Source: Mycobacterium paraseoulense (GTDB taxonomy: Bacteria > Actinomycetota > Actinomycetes > Mycobacteriales > Mycobacteriaceae). From it: 64,000 nucleotides of DNA. The notes under the pieces were generated by a model. It did no database searches and had not been told where the DNA came from. It saw only the letters and a program-made list of their open reading frames with translations. The position numbers and the translations under genes are program-made. This document shows positions 50,412 to 60,492 of the stretch, piece by piece. The stretch's first letter is position 1. Every line of letters begins with the position of its first letter. The stretch lies in the NCBI RefSeq assembly GCF_010731655.1, contig NZ_AP022619.1:1426001-1490000 (forward strand). The letters run 5' to 3'.

Positions 50412-51479
50412 TCAGTCGAAGGCGTAAAGCGGCAGCGTCGTGGGAATGTCCAGCGAGCTCAGCAGGCCGGGGGGCGCGTCCACGACGTACGGAATCGCGT
50501 TGACCACCCGCATGGCCGTCGACACCATCGCGGCATGTCCGGCGGCGTGGCCCTCTGCGGCCCCGAGCGTCATCACGCAGTGGATGTCGGGATCGCCTTC
50601 GATGTCGACGCGATAGGTCGCGTCGAAGTCCGAGGTCGGCCAGTCGGGTGCGACATCGCGGGCCATCCGGATCACGTGTTCGATCACGATGGCTTCGCGG
50701 CCGTTGACCACCCCGGCGGCCCGGGTCCGCACGGCACCGCAGGTGCCCGCCGCGATGGTGCCGAACGCCACCTCGATGTCGCGATCGGTCAACCGGCGGT
50801 CGAGCGAACCGCGCACCTGCTCCACCTCCACCCGAAGACCCTGGGCGATCAGGTATATCGGTGCCCGCCAGGCCATTTCGATGAAACCGGGCGTTTTGAG
50901 CATCGGCTCGAAATCCGGCGGGCGCCCGAACCCCATCCCGTCCATCATGACGTCGGCGACCGGGTAGTGGTCGTTGAGCGCGACCTCGCTGGCCGTGATG
51001 GTACGGATGTTCTTGGACTGCGTTGTCATCAGCAGGGCGAGCTGGTCGGACGCAAAGCCGGGAAAGATGCCCGAGACGTAGAACGAAGCGCCGCCGGCCT
51101 TGGCCGCCGCCTCGAGTTGGTCGCGCCAGTCGGGGGCGAAATACGACGGCGGGTACACCAGGCTCGTCGACGACGTCGACACGACGTTGATCCCGGCCTC
51201 CAGCAGCCGCAGGTAGTCGGGCACGGCGGCCCCGTCACGTTCGGGACCGCTCGCCGCGTACACCACGCAGTCGGGCGACAGGGAGATCAGCGCATCGGCG
51301 TCGTTGGTGGCCTTCACGCCCAGCGGTTCGCCACCGGCCAATTCGCCAGCATCCCTGCCGACCTTGTCCAGCGAATACACCCACACGCCAACGAGTTCCA
51401 GGTCGGGCCGGCGGGCGACGGCGTCGATCGCGATTGTCCCGACTCCCCCGGTGGACCACACGACAACACGCACCGGCAT
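50412..51479 (-). CDS. DapB-like NAD(P)-binding oxidoreductase (dihydrodipicolinate reductase N-terminal domain), copy 1
   Basis: 355 residues from ATG 51479 (AAGGAGA directly upstream). Rossmann start VVVWSTGGVGTIAIDAVARR, then DCVVYAASGPERDGAAVPDY, LRLLEAGINVVSTSSTSLVY and FYVSGIFPGFASDQLALL. Similar throughout to the copy at 51912-53009. The family is annotated as dihydrodipicolinate reductase-like but is not the lysine enzyme; a dehydrogenase role on lipid or steroid-like substrates is inference. Confidence 0.88.
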   Translation of the reverse strand: MPVRVVVWSTGGVGTIAIDAVARRPDLELVGVWVYSLDKVGRDAGELAGGEPLGVKATNDADALISLSPDCVVYAASGPERDGAAVPDYLRLLEAGINVVSTSSTSLVYPPSYFAPDWRDQLEAAAKAGGASFYVSGIFPGFASDQLALLMTTQSKNIRTITASEVALNDHYPVADVMMDGMGFGRPPDFEPMLKTPGFIEMAWRAPIYLIAQGLRVEVEQVRGSLDRRLTDRDIEVAFGTIAAGTCGAVRTRAAGVVNGREAIVIEHVIRMARDVAPDWPTSDFDATYRVDIEGDPDIHCVMTLGAAEGHAAGHAAMVSTAMRVVNAIPYVVDAPPGLLSSLDIPTTLPLYAFD

Positions 51480-51484
51480 TCTCC

Positions 51485-51694
51485 TTACTGGTCGTTTGCC
51501 CGGGCGGCGGCCGCCGCGCGCTCTAGGTACGGCCACGCGACATCGGGCGCGACCCCACCGCGCAGCGGGTGCAGTGGCAACGGCCGACCGCCACGTGTTT
51601 CCGCCCACGCGCACATGTCGATGGCGGCGGCATAGAGATCGGCGGCCGGCCCGGCCCAACTCGGCGCACGCATGTCGAACCGAAGGGTGAACAT
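51485..51694 (-). pseudogene. LLM-class oxidoreductase with large in-frame internal deletion
   Basis: 69 residues. The first 36 (MFTLRFDMRAPSWAGPAADL, YAAAIDMCAWAETRGG) align with residues 1-36 of the LLM protein at 49395-50366. The next 26 (RPLPLHPLRGGVAPDVAWPY, LERAAA) align with its C-terminus. About 255 residues, nearly the whole barrel, are missing, yet the frame is kept. Start GTG/ATG and a 5-bp gap to the DapB-like gene persist, so it may still be translated and coupled. It cannot be an LLM enzyme. Confidence 0.75.
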
Positions 51695-51768
51695 CAGCGC
51701 CCGCCCACGTCGCCTCTGGGAATCGGCTGAAATACCCGCACGGCTGCAGACTAACCTAAAATTTGTTC

Positions 51769-51794
51769 GTTAAGATAGCGCGTGCTCTCTTAAC
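51769..51794. promoter_or_regulatory. Inverted repeat GTTAAGA-N12-TCTTAAC between divergent DapB-like operons
   Basis: Seven-base perfect arms with a 12-base spacer, in an AT-rich part of the 217-bp region between the minus-strand operon (51694) and the plus-strand DapB-like gene (51912). Good position for an operator acting on both; the regulator is not known. Confidence 0.55.
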
Positions 51795-51911
51795 CCTTGA
51801 CCCCGGTTGCTCGCGGCTGCTAGCTTCCGAATCGAACGTTGGGTAACTGCCGGCGTAAAGGGCAACGGCCGCCTCAGCTTTCACCGCGCACGCACCTGAG
51901 GAGGAAACAAG

Positions 51912-53009
51912 ATGACGACTCATCGCGTGGCGGTGTGGGCAACCGGCGGCATCGGATCGATCGCCATCCGCACCATCCAGCATCGCCCCAATCTGGACTT
52001 GGTCGGTGTGTGGGTGCACTCGCCGGAGAAGGACGGCAAGGACGCCGGCGAACTCGCCAACGGCGAGCCGATCGGGCTGAAAGCCACCACCGACGCGGAG
52101 GCGCTGATTGCGCTGAAACCCGACTGCGTGATCTACGCCGCCAGCGGCCCGGAACGCGACGCGCTGGCCATCCCGGATTACGTCAGGCTGCTGGAGTCCG
52201 GCATCAACGTCGTCACGACCAGCACCACCCGACTGGTCAACCCGCACGCCTACGAACCCGCCGAGTGGCGCGACCAACTGGTCGCCGCGGCCAAGCAGGG
52301 CCAGGTGTCGCTCTACGCGTCGGGGATCGAGCCCGGCTTCGCCGCGGACTACCTGCCGCTCGTGTTGTCCACCCAGTCGTCGTCCATCGACAAGATCCAC
52401 GCGTTCGAGATCGGCCTCTACGACGACTACGGCGTCCCCGACATCATGAGCGACGCGCTGGGTTTCGGCCGGCCGCTCGACTATCAGCCCTGGATCGGCT
52501 TCCCGGGCGCGATCGCCGGCGAATGGCAGGGGCAGATCCGGTTGGTTGCCGACGCGCTCGGCGTCGAAGTCCAGGAAGTCCGCGAATATTTCGACCGCGC
52601 AGTCACTCACCGGACGCTGGAGGTCGCCATGGGCACCGTCGAGGCCGGCACGTGCGGCGCCCTGCGGATGCGGGCGATCGGCGTCGTCGACGGCCGGGAG
52701 GCCATCGTCATCGAGCACGTCACCCGGCTCGCGCACGACGTCGCCCCGGACTGGCCGACCGGGATCGGCGACCTGTCCTACCGCGTCATGATCAGCGGCG
52801 ACCCCGACATCGACTGCACCTTGGCGGCGACGCTCAAGGACCCACGCAAGGCCGGAGTTGGCGGGATGACCTCCGGCGCCGGCGCGATGGTCGCCACCGC
52901 GATGCGCGTCGTCAACGCCGTGCCGTATGTCGTTGCGGCGGAACCGGGATTGCTCAGTTCGGTGGACCTGCCGTTGACGATCCCGAGGCACGCGTTCGCC
53001 AGGGGTTGA
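51912..53009 (+). CDS. DapB-like NAD(P)-binding oxidoreductase, copy 2
   Basis: 365 residues from ATG 51912, with AGGAGG seven bases upstream. VAVWATGGIGSIAIRTIQHR, DCVIYAASGPERDALAIPDY, GINVVTTSTTRLVNP, LYASGIEPGFAADYLPLVLS; the second half includes GTCGALRMRAIGVVDGREAI. Paralogue of the 50412-51479 product with the same fold and length; the two are mirror-arranged around a shared promoter region. Confidence 0.9.
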   Translation: MTTHRVAVWATGGIGSIAIRTIQHRPNLDLVGVWVHSPEKDGKDAGELANGEPIGLKATTDAEALIALKPDCVIYAASGPERDALAIPDYVRLLESGINVVTTSTTRLVNPHAYEPAEWRDQLVAAAKQGQVSLYASGIEPGFAADYLPLVLSTQSSSIDKIHAFEIGLYDDYGVPDIMSDALGFGRPLDYQPWIGFPGAIAGEWQGQIRLVADALGVEVQEVREYFDRAVTHRTLEVAMGTVEAGTCGALRMRAIGVVDGREAIVIEHVTRLAHDVAPDWPTGIGDLSYRVMISGDPDIDCTLAATLKDPRKAGVGGMTSGAGAMVATAMRVVNAVPYVVAAEPGLLSSVDLPLTIPRHAFARG

Positions 53010-53042
53010 TCCGGGACGGCCGACTCGGCTTAGTCTGCCGGA

Positions 53043-54251
53043 GTGACCGTTAACCCCCTCGAGGAGCTCACGCTGCAGCAGCTGCAGCGTCGCACCAGCA
53101 TGAAATGGCGCGCGCATCCCGCCGACGTCCTACCGCTGTGGGTCGCCGAGATGGACGTCATGCTGCCCCCCACCGTTGCCGACGCGCTGCGGACGGCCAT
53201 CGACAACGGCGACACCGGATACCCATGCGGCACCGCGCTGGCCGAAGCGGTCAGTCAATTCGCGTCCCAGCGTTGGCAGTGGCACGACCTGGACGTCAGC
53301 CGCACCGCGATCGTCCCGGACGTCATGCTCGGCGCCGTCCAGCTGTTACGTCTGGTCACCGACCCTGGTGACGCCGTCATCGTCAACCCGCCGGTGTACG
53401 CCCCGTTCTACGCGTTCATCGCTCACGACGGGCGTCGAATCGTCGAGGCGCCGCTTGACGGCGAAGGCCGAATTGACCTGGGCGCCTTGGCGGAAGCGTT
53501 CACGCGTGCCCGCGCATCGGCCGGAAAGACGGCGAAGGTCGCCTACCTGTTGTGCAATCCGCACAACCCCACCGGGTCGGTGCACACCGTGGACGAACTC
53601 GGCGCGGTCGCCGAACTGGCCCGCCGGTTCGGCGTCCGGGTGGTCTCCGACGAGATCCACGCGCCCGTCGTCCTCTCGGGGGCGCGCTTCACCCCGTACC
53701 TGACCGTCCCCGGTGCCGAGAACGCCTTGGCCCTGACGTCGGCCTCCAAGGCCTGGAACCTGTCGGGCCTCAAGGCGGCGTTGGCCATCGCCGGCCCCGA
53801 GGCGGCCGCGGACCTGCACCGGATGCCGGAAGAGGTCAGTCACGGGCCGAGCCACCTGGGCGTCATCGCCCACGCCGAAGCCTTCCGCACCGGTGGTGAG
53901 TGGCTCGACGAGCTGCTGCGCGGCCTGGACCGCAACCGGGGCCTGCTCGGTGAGCTGGTCGCCGAGCACTTGCCGACGGTGAAATACCTATGGCCACAAG
54001 GGACTTACCTGGCATGGCTGGATTGCCGGGAGCTCGGTTTCGTCGAGGAGGCCGCCGCCGGCCTTGCGGTGGTTGCCGATCTGTCGGGGCCCGCCCGGTG
54101 GTTCCTCGACCACGCCCGGGTGGCGCTCAGTTCGGGCCACGTCTTCGGAACCGGCGGGGCGGGGCACGTGCGACTCAACTTCGCGACCTCCCCGAGCATT
54201 CTCACCGAGGCCGTGTCCCGGATGGGCCGGGCGCTCGGCGATATCGCCTAG
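53043..54251 (+). CDS. PLP-dependent aminotransferase, MalY/PatB (cystathionine beta-lyase-like) family
   Basis: 402 residues from GTG 53043. Starts with the PatB-type [22 protein letters not shown] site residues include [26 protein letters not shown] and the Schiff-base lysine in [15 protein letters not shown]-terminal VRLNFATSP binds the carboxylate. PatB enzymes cleave cystathionine or other C-S substrates, fitting the sulfur theme. Resembles Rv2294, whose usual neighbour (Rv2293c-like) is here 12 kb away. Confidence 0.92.
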   Translation: MTVNPLEELTLQQLQRRTSMKWRAHPADVLPLWVAEMDVMLPPTVADALRTAIDNGDTGYPCGTALAEAVSQFASQRWQWHDLDVSRTAIVPDVMLGAVQLLRLVTDPGDAVIVNPPVYAPFYAFIAHDGRRIVEAPLDGEGRIDLGALAEAFTRARASAGKTAKVAYLLCNPHNPTGSVHTVDELGAVAELARRFGVRVVSDEIHAPVVLSGARFTPYLTVPGAENALALTSASKAWNLSGLKAALAIAGPEAAADLHRMPEEVSHGPSHLGVIAHAEAFRTGGEWLDELLRGLDRNRGLLGELVAEHLPTVKYLWPQGTYLAWLDCRELGFVEEAAAGLAVVADLSGPARWFLDHARVALSSGHVFGTGGAGHVRLNFATSPSILTEAVSRMGRALGDIA

Positions 54252-54255
54252 CGCG

Positions 54256-54984
54256 CTAGGCGGGGATCTCCTCGGCGCCGCGGCCAAGGTTGCGGAAGCC
54301 CTTGGCGGGCTCCCTGAACCCAAGCACGAACGGCAGCGAGTTCAACTCGAGCTTCATCGTCGCCCCGAGACGGCGAAAGAAGTTGGACTCGGCGGCGGGA
54401 AGGGAAGCCTGCGACGTCGCAAGGTCGATGTAGTGCGTCGACGTTTCCCCGATGTCGTCGAACGTGTGGATCAATGGTGTGCATTGCGCGCGCAACGGTT
54501 CGTCGAGGCAAGCCGCCACGGGATCGGTCATCAGAATGTATTCGACCACTGGCACGAGGTTTTTCAGCATGCGATGCACCAGGATGACGTCGAAGCCCGC
54601 CAGCTCCAGGTGACGCTTCACCCGTTGTTCGGCCACCTCACCCTGATGGACGACGAACTTCAACGACAACTTGTCCAGTTGCGCGCAACTGGCGCATTCG
54701 CAGGCGAGGTCCTTCTGGAAGCGCTCTCGGCGCGCGATGAACGCCGCCCGCATTCGGGCCAGCCGGTCACACACCAGCACTTTGGCGTCGCCGTCGGGCG
54801 CCCAGAAGAACGCGGCGTCTCCCTCCAGCTTCGCCAGCTTCAGGCCCCTGCCCGCGTCGATCACCGACTCCAACAGCCCCGCCACCGTCAGTTGCGCGTG
54901 TGCCAGGTGGGTGCGGTTCCATTGCATGTAGTGGGTGTAGCCGCCGATGTCGGCAATGATCAGGACCGCGCGCCGAATCGCCAT
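54256..54984 (-). CDS. DUF2652 protein with nucleotidyl cyclase-like fold
   Basis: 242 residues from ATG 54984. [20 protein letters not shown] and [20 protein letters not shown] match the first strand and the GD hairpin of class III cyclase folds, with both metal aspartates present. The middle has [20 protein letters not shown], a cysteine pair. Whether it makes a cyclic nucleotide is unknown. The stop lies 4 bp from the convergent aminotransferase gene. Confidence 0.82.
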   Translation of the reverse strand: MAIRRAVLIIADIGGYTHYMQWNRTHLAHAQLTVAGLLESVIDAGRGLKLAKLEGDAAFFWAPDGDAKVLVCDRLARMRAAFIARRERFQKDLACECASCAQLDKLSLKFVVHQGEVAEQRVKRHLELAGFDVILVHRMLKNLVPVVEYILMTDPVAACLDEPLRAQCTPLIHTFDDIGETSTHYIDLATSQASLPAAESNFFRRLGATMKLELNSLPFVLGFREPAKGFRNLGRGAEEIPA

Positions 54985-55098
54985 GAACAAGCCAGTTTAA
55001 TGTCCACTCGGCGTCTAGCCCAATGAAATCTCCCCCTAGACGAACTCGCGTCGCCGAGAGAGGCTAACAGAGGCGCCCGCCCACCGGAGGAGCTGAAT

Positions 55099-56004
55099 AT
55101 GCATGTGCTACGAACCCCGGACTTCCGATTCGAAAACCTGGAGGGCTATCCGTTCGTAGCGAACTACGTTGACGTGGCGGCCAGCGACACCCAGTCGCTA
55201 CGCATGCATTTCCTCGATGAGGGCCCGGCCGATGGCCCGCCGATCGTGTTGCTGCACGGCGAACCCACCTGGAGCTATCTCTACCGGACCATGATCCAGC
55301 CGCTGGCCGACGCCGGGAACCGCGTGCTCGCGCCCGACCTGATCGGCTTCGGCCGCTCGGACAAGCCCGGCCGGATCGAGGACTACACCTACCAGCGGCA
55401 CGTCGAATGGGTGAGCTCCTGGTTCGAGCGCCTGAACCTCAAGGACGTGACGCTGTTCGTGCAGGACTGGGGATCGCTGATCGGGCTGCGCATCGCCGCC
55501 GAGCAGGGCGACCGCATCGCCCGGCTCGTGGTCGCGAACGGTTTCCTGCCCACCGCGGATCGTCCGACGCCACCCGCCTTCTACGCTTGGCGGGCGTTCG
55601 CGCGCTACTCCCCCGTGTTGCCCGCCGGCCGCATCGTCTCGGTCGGGACCGTCCGGCGGGTTCCCGCCCGGGTGCGGGCAGGCTACGACGCGCCGTTTCC
55701 CGACAAGACCTATCAGGCCGGGGCCCGCGCCTTCCCCCAATTGGTGCCGACCTCACCGGACGATCCAGCGATCCCGGCGAATAGGGCCGCATGGAAATCG
55801 CTGGGCCAATGGGAGAAACCGTTCCTCGCGATCTTCGGCGCGCGCGACCCGATCCTCGGGCGGGCCGACCGCCCCCTGATCCAGCACGTCCCCGGCGCCG
55901 CGGGCCAGCCGCACGCCCGCATCAACGCCAGTCACTTCATCCAGGAAGACTCCGGACCCGAACTCGCCGAACGCATCCTGTCCTGGCAGCAAGCCCTGCG
56001 CTGA
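55099..56004 (+). CDS. dhmA: Haloalkane dehalogenase
   Basis: 301 residues from ATG 55099 (GGAGGAGC upstream). Alpha/beta hydrolase with [11 protein letters not shown] (53-63), [11 protein letters not shown], nucleophile Asp123 with adjacent halide-binding Trp124 in [10 protein letters not shown], and base His in [11 protein letters not shown]. Hydrolyses carbon-halogen bonds to alcohols. It corresponds to M. avium DhmA / M. tuberculosis Rv2296 by family knowledge. Natural substrate unknown. Confidence 0.93.
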   Translation: MHVLRTPDFRFENLEGYPFVANYVDVAASDTQSLRMHFLDEGPADGPPIVLLHGEPTWSYLYRTMIQPLADAGNRVLAPDLIGFGRSDKPGRIEDYTYQRHVEWVSSWFERLNLKDVTLFVQDWGSLIGLRIAAEQGDRIARLVVANGFLPTADRPTPPAFYAWRAFARYSPVLPAGRIVSVGTVRRVPARVRAGYDAPFPDKTYQAGARAFPQLVPTSPDDPAIPANRAAWKSLGQWEKPFLAIFGARDPILGRADRPLIQHVPGAAGQPHARINASHFIQEDSGPELAERILSWQQALR

Positions 56005-56247
56005 CCAACCAACCGGCCCCACTGCGGATCAGCGGGTGACCGCCAAAATGGCCTTCCAAGGCGGCGACACAGCCAGCCTTCAGCGACTTGCCAGATTGAG
56101 CATACGAGTGGGGACTTTCGCGCCGCTTGAATACGCTGGTTAACTGTTCAAAGCAACCTCATATGGGGAACAACAAATGTTCACACGCTTCGTTCGTGCT
56201 GATTGCACCCGGGCCGACTGGACCTTCTGAGGGCCAGGCACGGATCG

Positions 56248-59019
56248 ATGATGCTGGAGCGCTTTGTAAGCCGGCAGGCAGAAGAGCAGTCTCTCACCGA
56301 ATTCCTCGATTCGGCGCCCCAACAGCAGCGCGCCATCTTCATCACCGGCGACCCCGGCATCGGGAAGACGACGCTGTGGCTGGATGCCGTGAGCCGGGCC
56401 AGCCGTCGCGGCTTCCGCGTGCTTACCAGCCGCACGGCCGCCGCCGAATCGGTGCTGGCCTACACCGCCATGGCGGACCTGCTGAGCGAACTCGACGAGT
56501 CGATATGGGCTGACTTGCCAGCGCCGCAGCGTGAAGGCTTGGATGCCGCCCTGCTCCGCCGGCGCGATGACGCGCAAAACATCGATGCCCGGGCGGTGGC
56601 GGCCGCCTTCCTCGCTGTCACCGACCGGCTCGCCGCCCGGGGACCGCTGCTGATCGCGATCGACGACCTTCAGTGGCTCGATACGTCCAGCGCCAACGTC
56701 GTGTCGTTCGCGGCGCGGAGGCTTCCGGCTGGTGCGGCCCTGTTGTGTACGACGCGCATCGAAGAAGCCGCATCGCGACTGCAGCTGCCGAGCCCTGACG
56801 CCGTGCGTCGACTCCGGTTGCAGCCATTGACCGTTGGCGAATTGCGCCAGGTCCTCCTGCTTCACCTGGGACTTTCGCTGAGCCGTCCCCTGCTATTGCG
56901 TATCCACGAAATAGCAGGCGGCAATCCGTTTTTCGCGTTGGAGTTGGCGCGTGAAATCAGCGCCCATACTCGCACCAGCGAGTTAAGCCTGCCGGGTAGC
57001 CTTGACGACCTGGTCAGATCGCGGATCGGCCAGCTCGCCCCATCGGCCAAAGACGCGATGCTTGCGATGGCCAGCCTTCCTGACCCGACGGTGCAGCTTG
57101 TCGCCCAAGCACTCGGCGCCACACCGGACCGCGTCGTCGAGTTGCTCGCGGAGGCCGAAAATCGCGCTGTGGTGGCAATCGACGGAAACCGGCTCCGCTT
57201 CACCCACCCGGTTTTGGCGCACGGCGTGTACAGCGGTGCCCGTCCGCCTGTCCGTCGCGCCATGCACAGACGATTGGCCGACCTCATCACCGAACCCGAA
57301 TTGCACGCCCGCCACCTCGCGTTGTCCGATCCCACCGGCGAGCAGCAGACCATAGCAGCCCTTGATGCGGCCGCGGAGATCGCCCGCGGCAGAGGAGCTC
57401 CCGCCGCTGCAGCCGAATTGCTGGAGCTGGCCATAGACCTCGGCGCCAATGACCCGGCTCGGCGAATTCGTTGTGCGACATATTATTTTGATGCCAGCGA
57501 TCCCACACATGCGAGGCAGATCCTCGACAACGTCGTCGCAGAGCTACCGGCGGGCCCAGTGCGTGCGGAGGCTTTGCACATTCTCGGGCTGGTTCGCCTG
57601 TACGACGACAGCTTCCTCGAGGCGGCCGAGCTGCTCGAAGCCGGACTGGTCGATAGCGCCGACGACGCCGAACTGCGGGTGCGCATTCTGATCACCTTGT
57701 CATTCGCCCTGCTCAACGCGGGGCGGCCCGGGCAGGCCTACGAGCGGGTTCAGCAAGCCGTCGTCGAAGCCGAACGCCTGGATATCGCGCCGCTGCTCAG
57801 TCCCGCCCTCGGCATGCGCGCGATGATGGATTTCATGGGCGGTCGCGGCTTCGACAAGCCCACCCTACAACGCGCCACCAACCTTGAACAGCGAGACCCA
57901 CAGGTGCCGTTGGCCTTTCGCCCCAGCGTGCAGCTGACACTGTTGCGCGCGTGGACGGGTGAGCTTGAAGGCGCCCACCAGGAGATGGCGGCGGTGAGCC
58001 AAAGCTGTATCACCCGGGGTGAGGAAGGCGAGCTGATCTTTGCCGCGTTCCACCTCGCGCTGATCGATATCTGGCGCGGTGACCTGACGAACGCGGCGAT
58101 AATCGCCGACGAAACGATGGAGCTTGCTGCGCAGCTCGGCGGTGACTTCCCCCTGTTCATAGCGCTGACGATTCGGGCCGCCGTCGCCGCCTACGAAGGC
58201 CGTGTGGACGACGCCCGCCGCGATCTTCGCGACTCGATCGTGGCCGCGCAACGGTGCGGCTCCATGCGGCTCGCCGAATGGCCGGCGACCCTGAGGGGTT
58301 TCGTAGAGGTGTCATGCGGTGACTACCAGGCCGCGGTCAACGCGCTCGCGCCGCTGTTGCCCCTGACGCAGATCTTCCCCGAAGCCACGGAGATTATTTC
58401 GGCCTCTTTCATTCCGGACGCCGCGGAGGCGTTGATCGGTCTCGGCCGTTTTGATGAGGCTGAGCCGTTGGTAGCAGCCCTGGAACGCAACGGCACTCGG
58501 CTGGACCGCGCATGGATGCTAGCCGTGGGTGCGCGCTGTCGGGCGATGCTACTCGCCGGACGCGGCGACCTGGCCGCGGCCACCGCCACCGCCGAACGCG
58601 CAATGACGGAACACGAACGCCTGCCCATGGCGTTTGAACGCGCCCGCACGCAACTACTGCTCGGTCAACTCCAACGACGCCAGCGCCACCGCGACGCCGC
58701 GGCAGCCACACTGCGCGAGGCTTTACAAACCTTCGAAGAACTCGGGACCACCTTGTGGGCCGACCGCGTCAGAGCCGAACTCGCTAGAGGCATGTCGGGT
58801 CGACGCCGAGCCGAGGGACTAACTCCGTCCGAACAACGCGTCGCCGACCTGGCGGTCTCAGGCATGACCAACCGCGACATCGCCGCCGCACTGTTCATCA
58901 GCCCCAAAACCGTCGAGGTCAACCTCAGCCGCATCTACCGCAAACTCGGCATCCGCTCCCGCATGGAGCTCTACCGAGCACTCGAATCCACAAACGACCC
59001 AGCATCGCCCAAAGAGTAG
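56248..59019 (+). CDS. Large ATP-binding LuxR-family transcriptional regulator (LAL/MalT-like)
   Basis: 923 residues. N-terminal AAA/STAND ATPase: Walker A FITGDPGIGKTTLW (32-44) and Walker B LLIAIDDLQWLD; a long helical TPR-like middle (about 380-840); C-terminal LuxR HTH LTPSEQRVADLAVSGMTNRD, then TVEVNLSRIYRKLGI. Such regulators act as ligand- and ATP-dependent activators. ATG 56248 or 56251 is the likely start; the 243 bp upstream are AT-richer and hold no gene I can support. Target genes are not evident. Confidence 0.92.
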   Translation: MMLERFVSRQAEEQSLTEFLDSAPQQQRAIFITGDPGIGKTTLWLDAVSRASRRGFRVLTSRTAAAESVLAYTAMADLLSELDESIWADLPAPQREGLDAALLRRRDDAQNIDARAVAAAFLAVTDRLAARGPLLIAIDDLQWLDTSSANVVSFAARRLPAGAALLCTTRIEEAASRLQLPSPDAVRRLRLQPLTVGELRQVLLLHLGLSLSRPLLLRIHEIAGGNPFFALELAREISAHTRTSELSLPGSLDDLVRSRIGQLAPSAKDAMLAMASLPDPTVQLVAQALGATPDRVVELLAEAENRAVVAIDGNRLRFTHPVLAHGVYSGARPPVRRAMHRRLADLITEPELHARHLALSDPTGEQQTIAALDAAAEIARGRGAPAAAAELLELAIDLGANDPARRIRCATYYFDASDPTHARQILDNVVAELPAGPVRAEALHILGLVRLYDDSFLEAAELLEAGLVDSADDAELRVRILITLSFALLNAGRPGQAYERVQQAVVEAERLDIAPLLSPALGMRAMMDFMGGRGFDKPTLQRATNLEQRDPQVPLAFRPSVQLTLLRAWTGELEGAHQEMAAVSQSCITRGEEGELIFAAFHLALIDIWRGDLTNAAIIADETMELAAQLGGDFPLFIALTIRAAVAAYEGRVDDARRDLRDSIVAAQRCGSMRLAEWPATLRGFVEVSCGDYQAAVNALAPLLPLTQIFPEATEIISASFIPDAAEALIGLGRFDEAEPLVAALERNGTRLDRAWMLAVGARCRAMLLAGRGDLAAATATAERAMTEHERLPMAFERARTQLLLGQLQRRQRHRDAAAATLREALQTFEELGTTLWADRVRAELARGMSGRRRAEGLTPSEQRVADLAVSGMTNRDIAAALFISPKTVEVNLSRIYRKLGIRSRMELYRALESTNDPASPKE

Positions 59020-59065
59020 GAAGATCCCTGATGTCAGGCGCGGTGCGGATCGATAACGTGAGGCG

Positions 59066-59362
59066 ATGAGTCTCATGGACGCAGAAGCGGAGCGGTTCCT
59101 CGTCGAGTGGTATGGCGCCCGGGCGCCCGGGCGCTCGATCGGCGAGACCGCTGGCCGTCTCAACGATGGCGCCGCTTCGGCCTCGGCCCGCGGTGAGCCG
59201 ATCCGATTGCTGATGGCGATGGCGGTCCCGGACGACGATTACGCTTTCGGCGTCTTCGCGGCCGAATCGGCTGATGCTGTTGCGCAGCTCTGCGACGACG
59301 CCGGTGCGCCCGCTGAACGGGTCAGCGCTGCTGTTGGCTGGGCGAGGCATGTCGATTGTTGA
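59066..59362 (+). CDS. Small DUF4242-like protein
   Basis: 98 residues from ATG 59066. AVPDDDYAFGVFAAESADAV and AQLCDDAGAPAERVSAAVGW match the second half of small ferredoxin-fold proteins of the DUF4242 type. Soluble, unknown function. It follows the LuxR gene by 46 bp and may be cotranscribed. Confidence 0.65.
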   Translation: MSLMDAEAERFLVEWYGARAPGRSIGETAGRLNDGAASASARGEPIRLLMAMAVPDDDYAFGVFAAESADAVAQLCDDAGAPAERVSAAVGWARHVDC

Positions 59363-59374
59363 TCGCGGCCCACG

Positions 59375-59902
59375 TTACTGGGGCACCAGAGGGCTGATCT
59401 TTCGCGCGAGGTCAATCGCGGCCGAATTGGCCTGGTCCGGAGAAAGTCTCAGCACCGCAACCTGAATCGTGTTGACCCTGTTGCCGGCAGCGAACTCGAC
59501 TTGGCCGCCGCCCAGCAGGCGCATGCCATCGGGCCCCGGCTTCGACGGGTCGGGGAAGCCAGCTTCCGGTGGGGGCAAGGTGTTATTGCGTGCCGTGCCG
59601 GGATTGCTGATTTGAAGTGATATCGATTCCATCGTCGATGGGTTCTCCCAGGAGCAGTCACCCATCTGTGGATCACTGCCGGTCGACTTGCCTTGGACGG
59701 CCACGCCCAATAGGCCTGAAATATCTTGCGATGACAGCATGGAGCACGCATCGATCGGCTTGGCGGACTTGCTTGCGCTCGGGGCTGCGTTGGCCGAACC
59801 GCTTTGCGCACCACTTGCGGTATTCGTGTGCGATTGGCAACCGACCACCGTACTGCTCAACAGCACCGTCGCGAGCACCACCCGCTTGATATTCGTCCTC
59901 AT
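59375..59902 (-). CDS. DUF3558-type lipoprotein
   Basis: 175 residues from ATG 59902 (AGGAG five bases upstream). Lipobox VVGC with Cys22, a Ser/Ala-rich spacer, then the DUF3558 pattern: KPIDACSMLSSQDISGLLGV, GDCSWENPSTMESISLQISN, VNTIQVAVLRLSPDQANSAA, with a disulfide-capable Cys pair. Mycobacterial envelope lipoprotein of unknown function, similar to LprB/LprC-like members. Confidence 0.85.
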   Translation of the reverse strand: MRTNIKRVVLATVLLSSTVVGCQSHTNTASGAQSGSANAAPSASKSAKPIDACSMLSSQDISGLLGVAVQGKSTGSDPQMGDCSWENPSTMESISLQISNPGTARNNTLPPPEAGFPDPSKPGPDGMRLLGGGQVEFAAGNRVNTIQVAVLRLSPDQANSAAIDLARKISPLVPQ

Positions 59903-59992
59903 GAGGACTCCTAACACTCGTTCTCAACGTTACTTTCCCGAATCGGTCGCCGAATCAGGTTTGCCCCTACACTTTCGGAAGCCTTGAGGGGT

Positions 59993-60475
59993 TCAAAACG
60001 ATGTCACACTTTGATCGCTAACCGACATGCCATGACCGCTGCGATCATTGGTGAACCGCGTGCTCTCCGGGGTGGCGACAATGGTCCATCCCTGTGCACT
60101 GTAGGTCTGATCATCGAGCGCAACGCGACCTTCAAGCGCACCGAGATCGGCTTCCACCCAGTGCAATTGGCCATCGGATGTGACACTGACGGCGTGGTAA
60201 TGCCGCCCTCCTGGCGTCGTAGGCCATTTGTTCGCCGCAGTTTGGCAGGCAACCAGCTCCGTGTTGATCGAACAGCCGGTCGATCCCGACGTGGTTTGCA
60301 CGCGCACGTATCCTTGACCATTCGGCATCAGCGGAATCGCCGGCGGCGCCGACGGGGTGGACGTCGAGATCAGGCCGTACCTTCCCGGCACTTCGCCTCG
60401 CAGGTATCCCACAGCGGCGGCGGCCGCAGCCAGCATCCCGACCACAACATAAAGGCCAATTCTGCTATCGCACAA
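59993..60475 (-). CDS. Membrane-anchored or secreted hypothetical protein
   Basis: 160 residues, probable GTG start at 60475. One N-terminal hydrophobic segment (IGLYVVVGMLAAAAAAVGYL) serves as anchor or signal. The exported part has a Cys pair (GSTGCSINTELVACQTAANK) and a beta-rich ending (GQLHWVEADLGAL, YSAQGWTIVATPESTRFTND). Similar small exported proteins are widespread in mycobacteria; no function known. Confidence 0.72.
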   Translation of the reverse strand: MCDSRIGLYVVVGMLAAAAAAVGYLRGEVPGRYGLISTSTPSAPPAIPLMPNGQGYVRVQTTSGSTGCSINTELVACQTAANKWPTTPGGRHYHAVSVTSDGQLHWVEADLGALEGRVALDDQTYSAQGWTIVATPESTRFTNDRSGHGMSVSDQSVTSF

Positions 60476-60492
60476 TGTATTTCACCGAAACG

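Noticed and set aside
41209..53009. Secondary-metabolite biosynthetic cluster (PKS/NRPS)
   Set aside because: No ketosynthase, adenylation or carrier domains; only tailoring-type enzymes are present, which fit catabolism or lipid modification as well.
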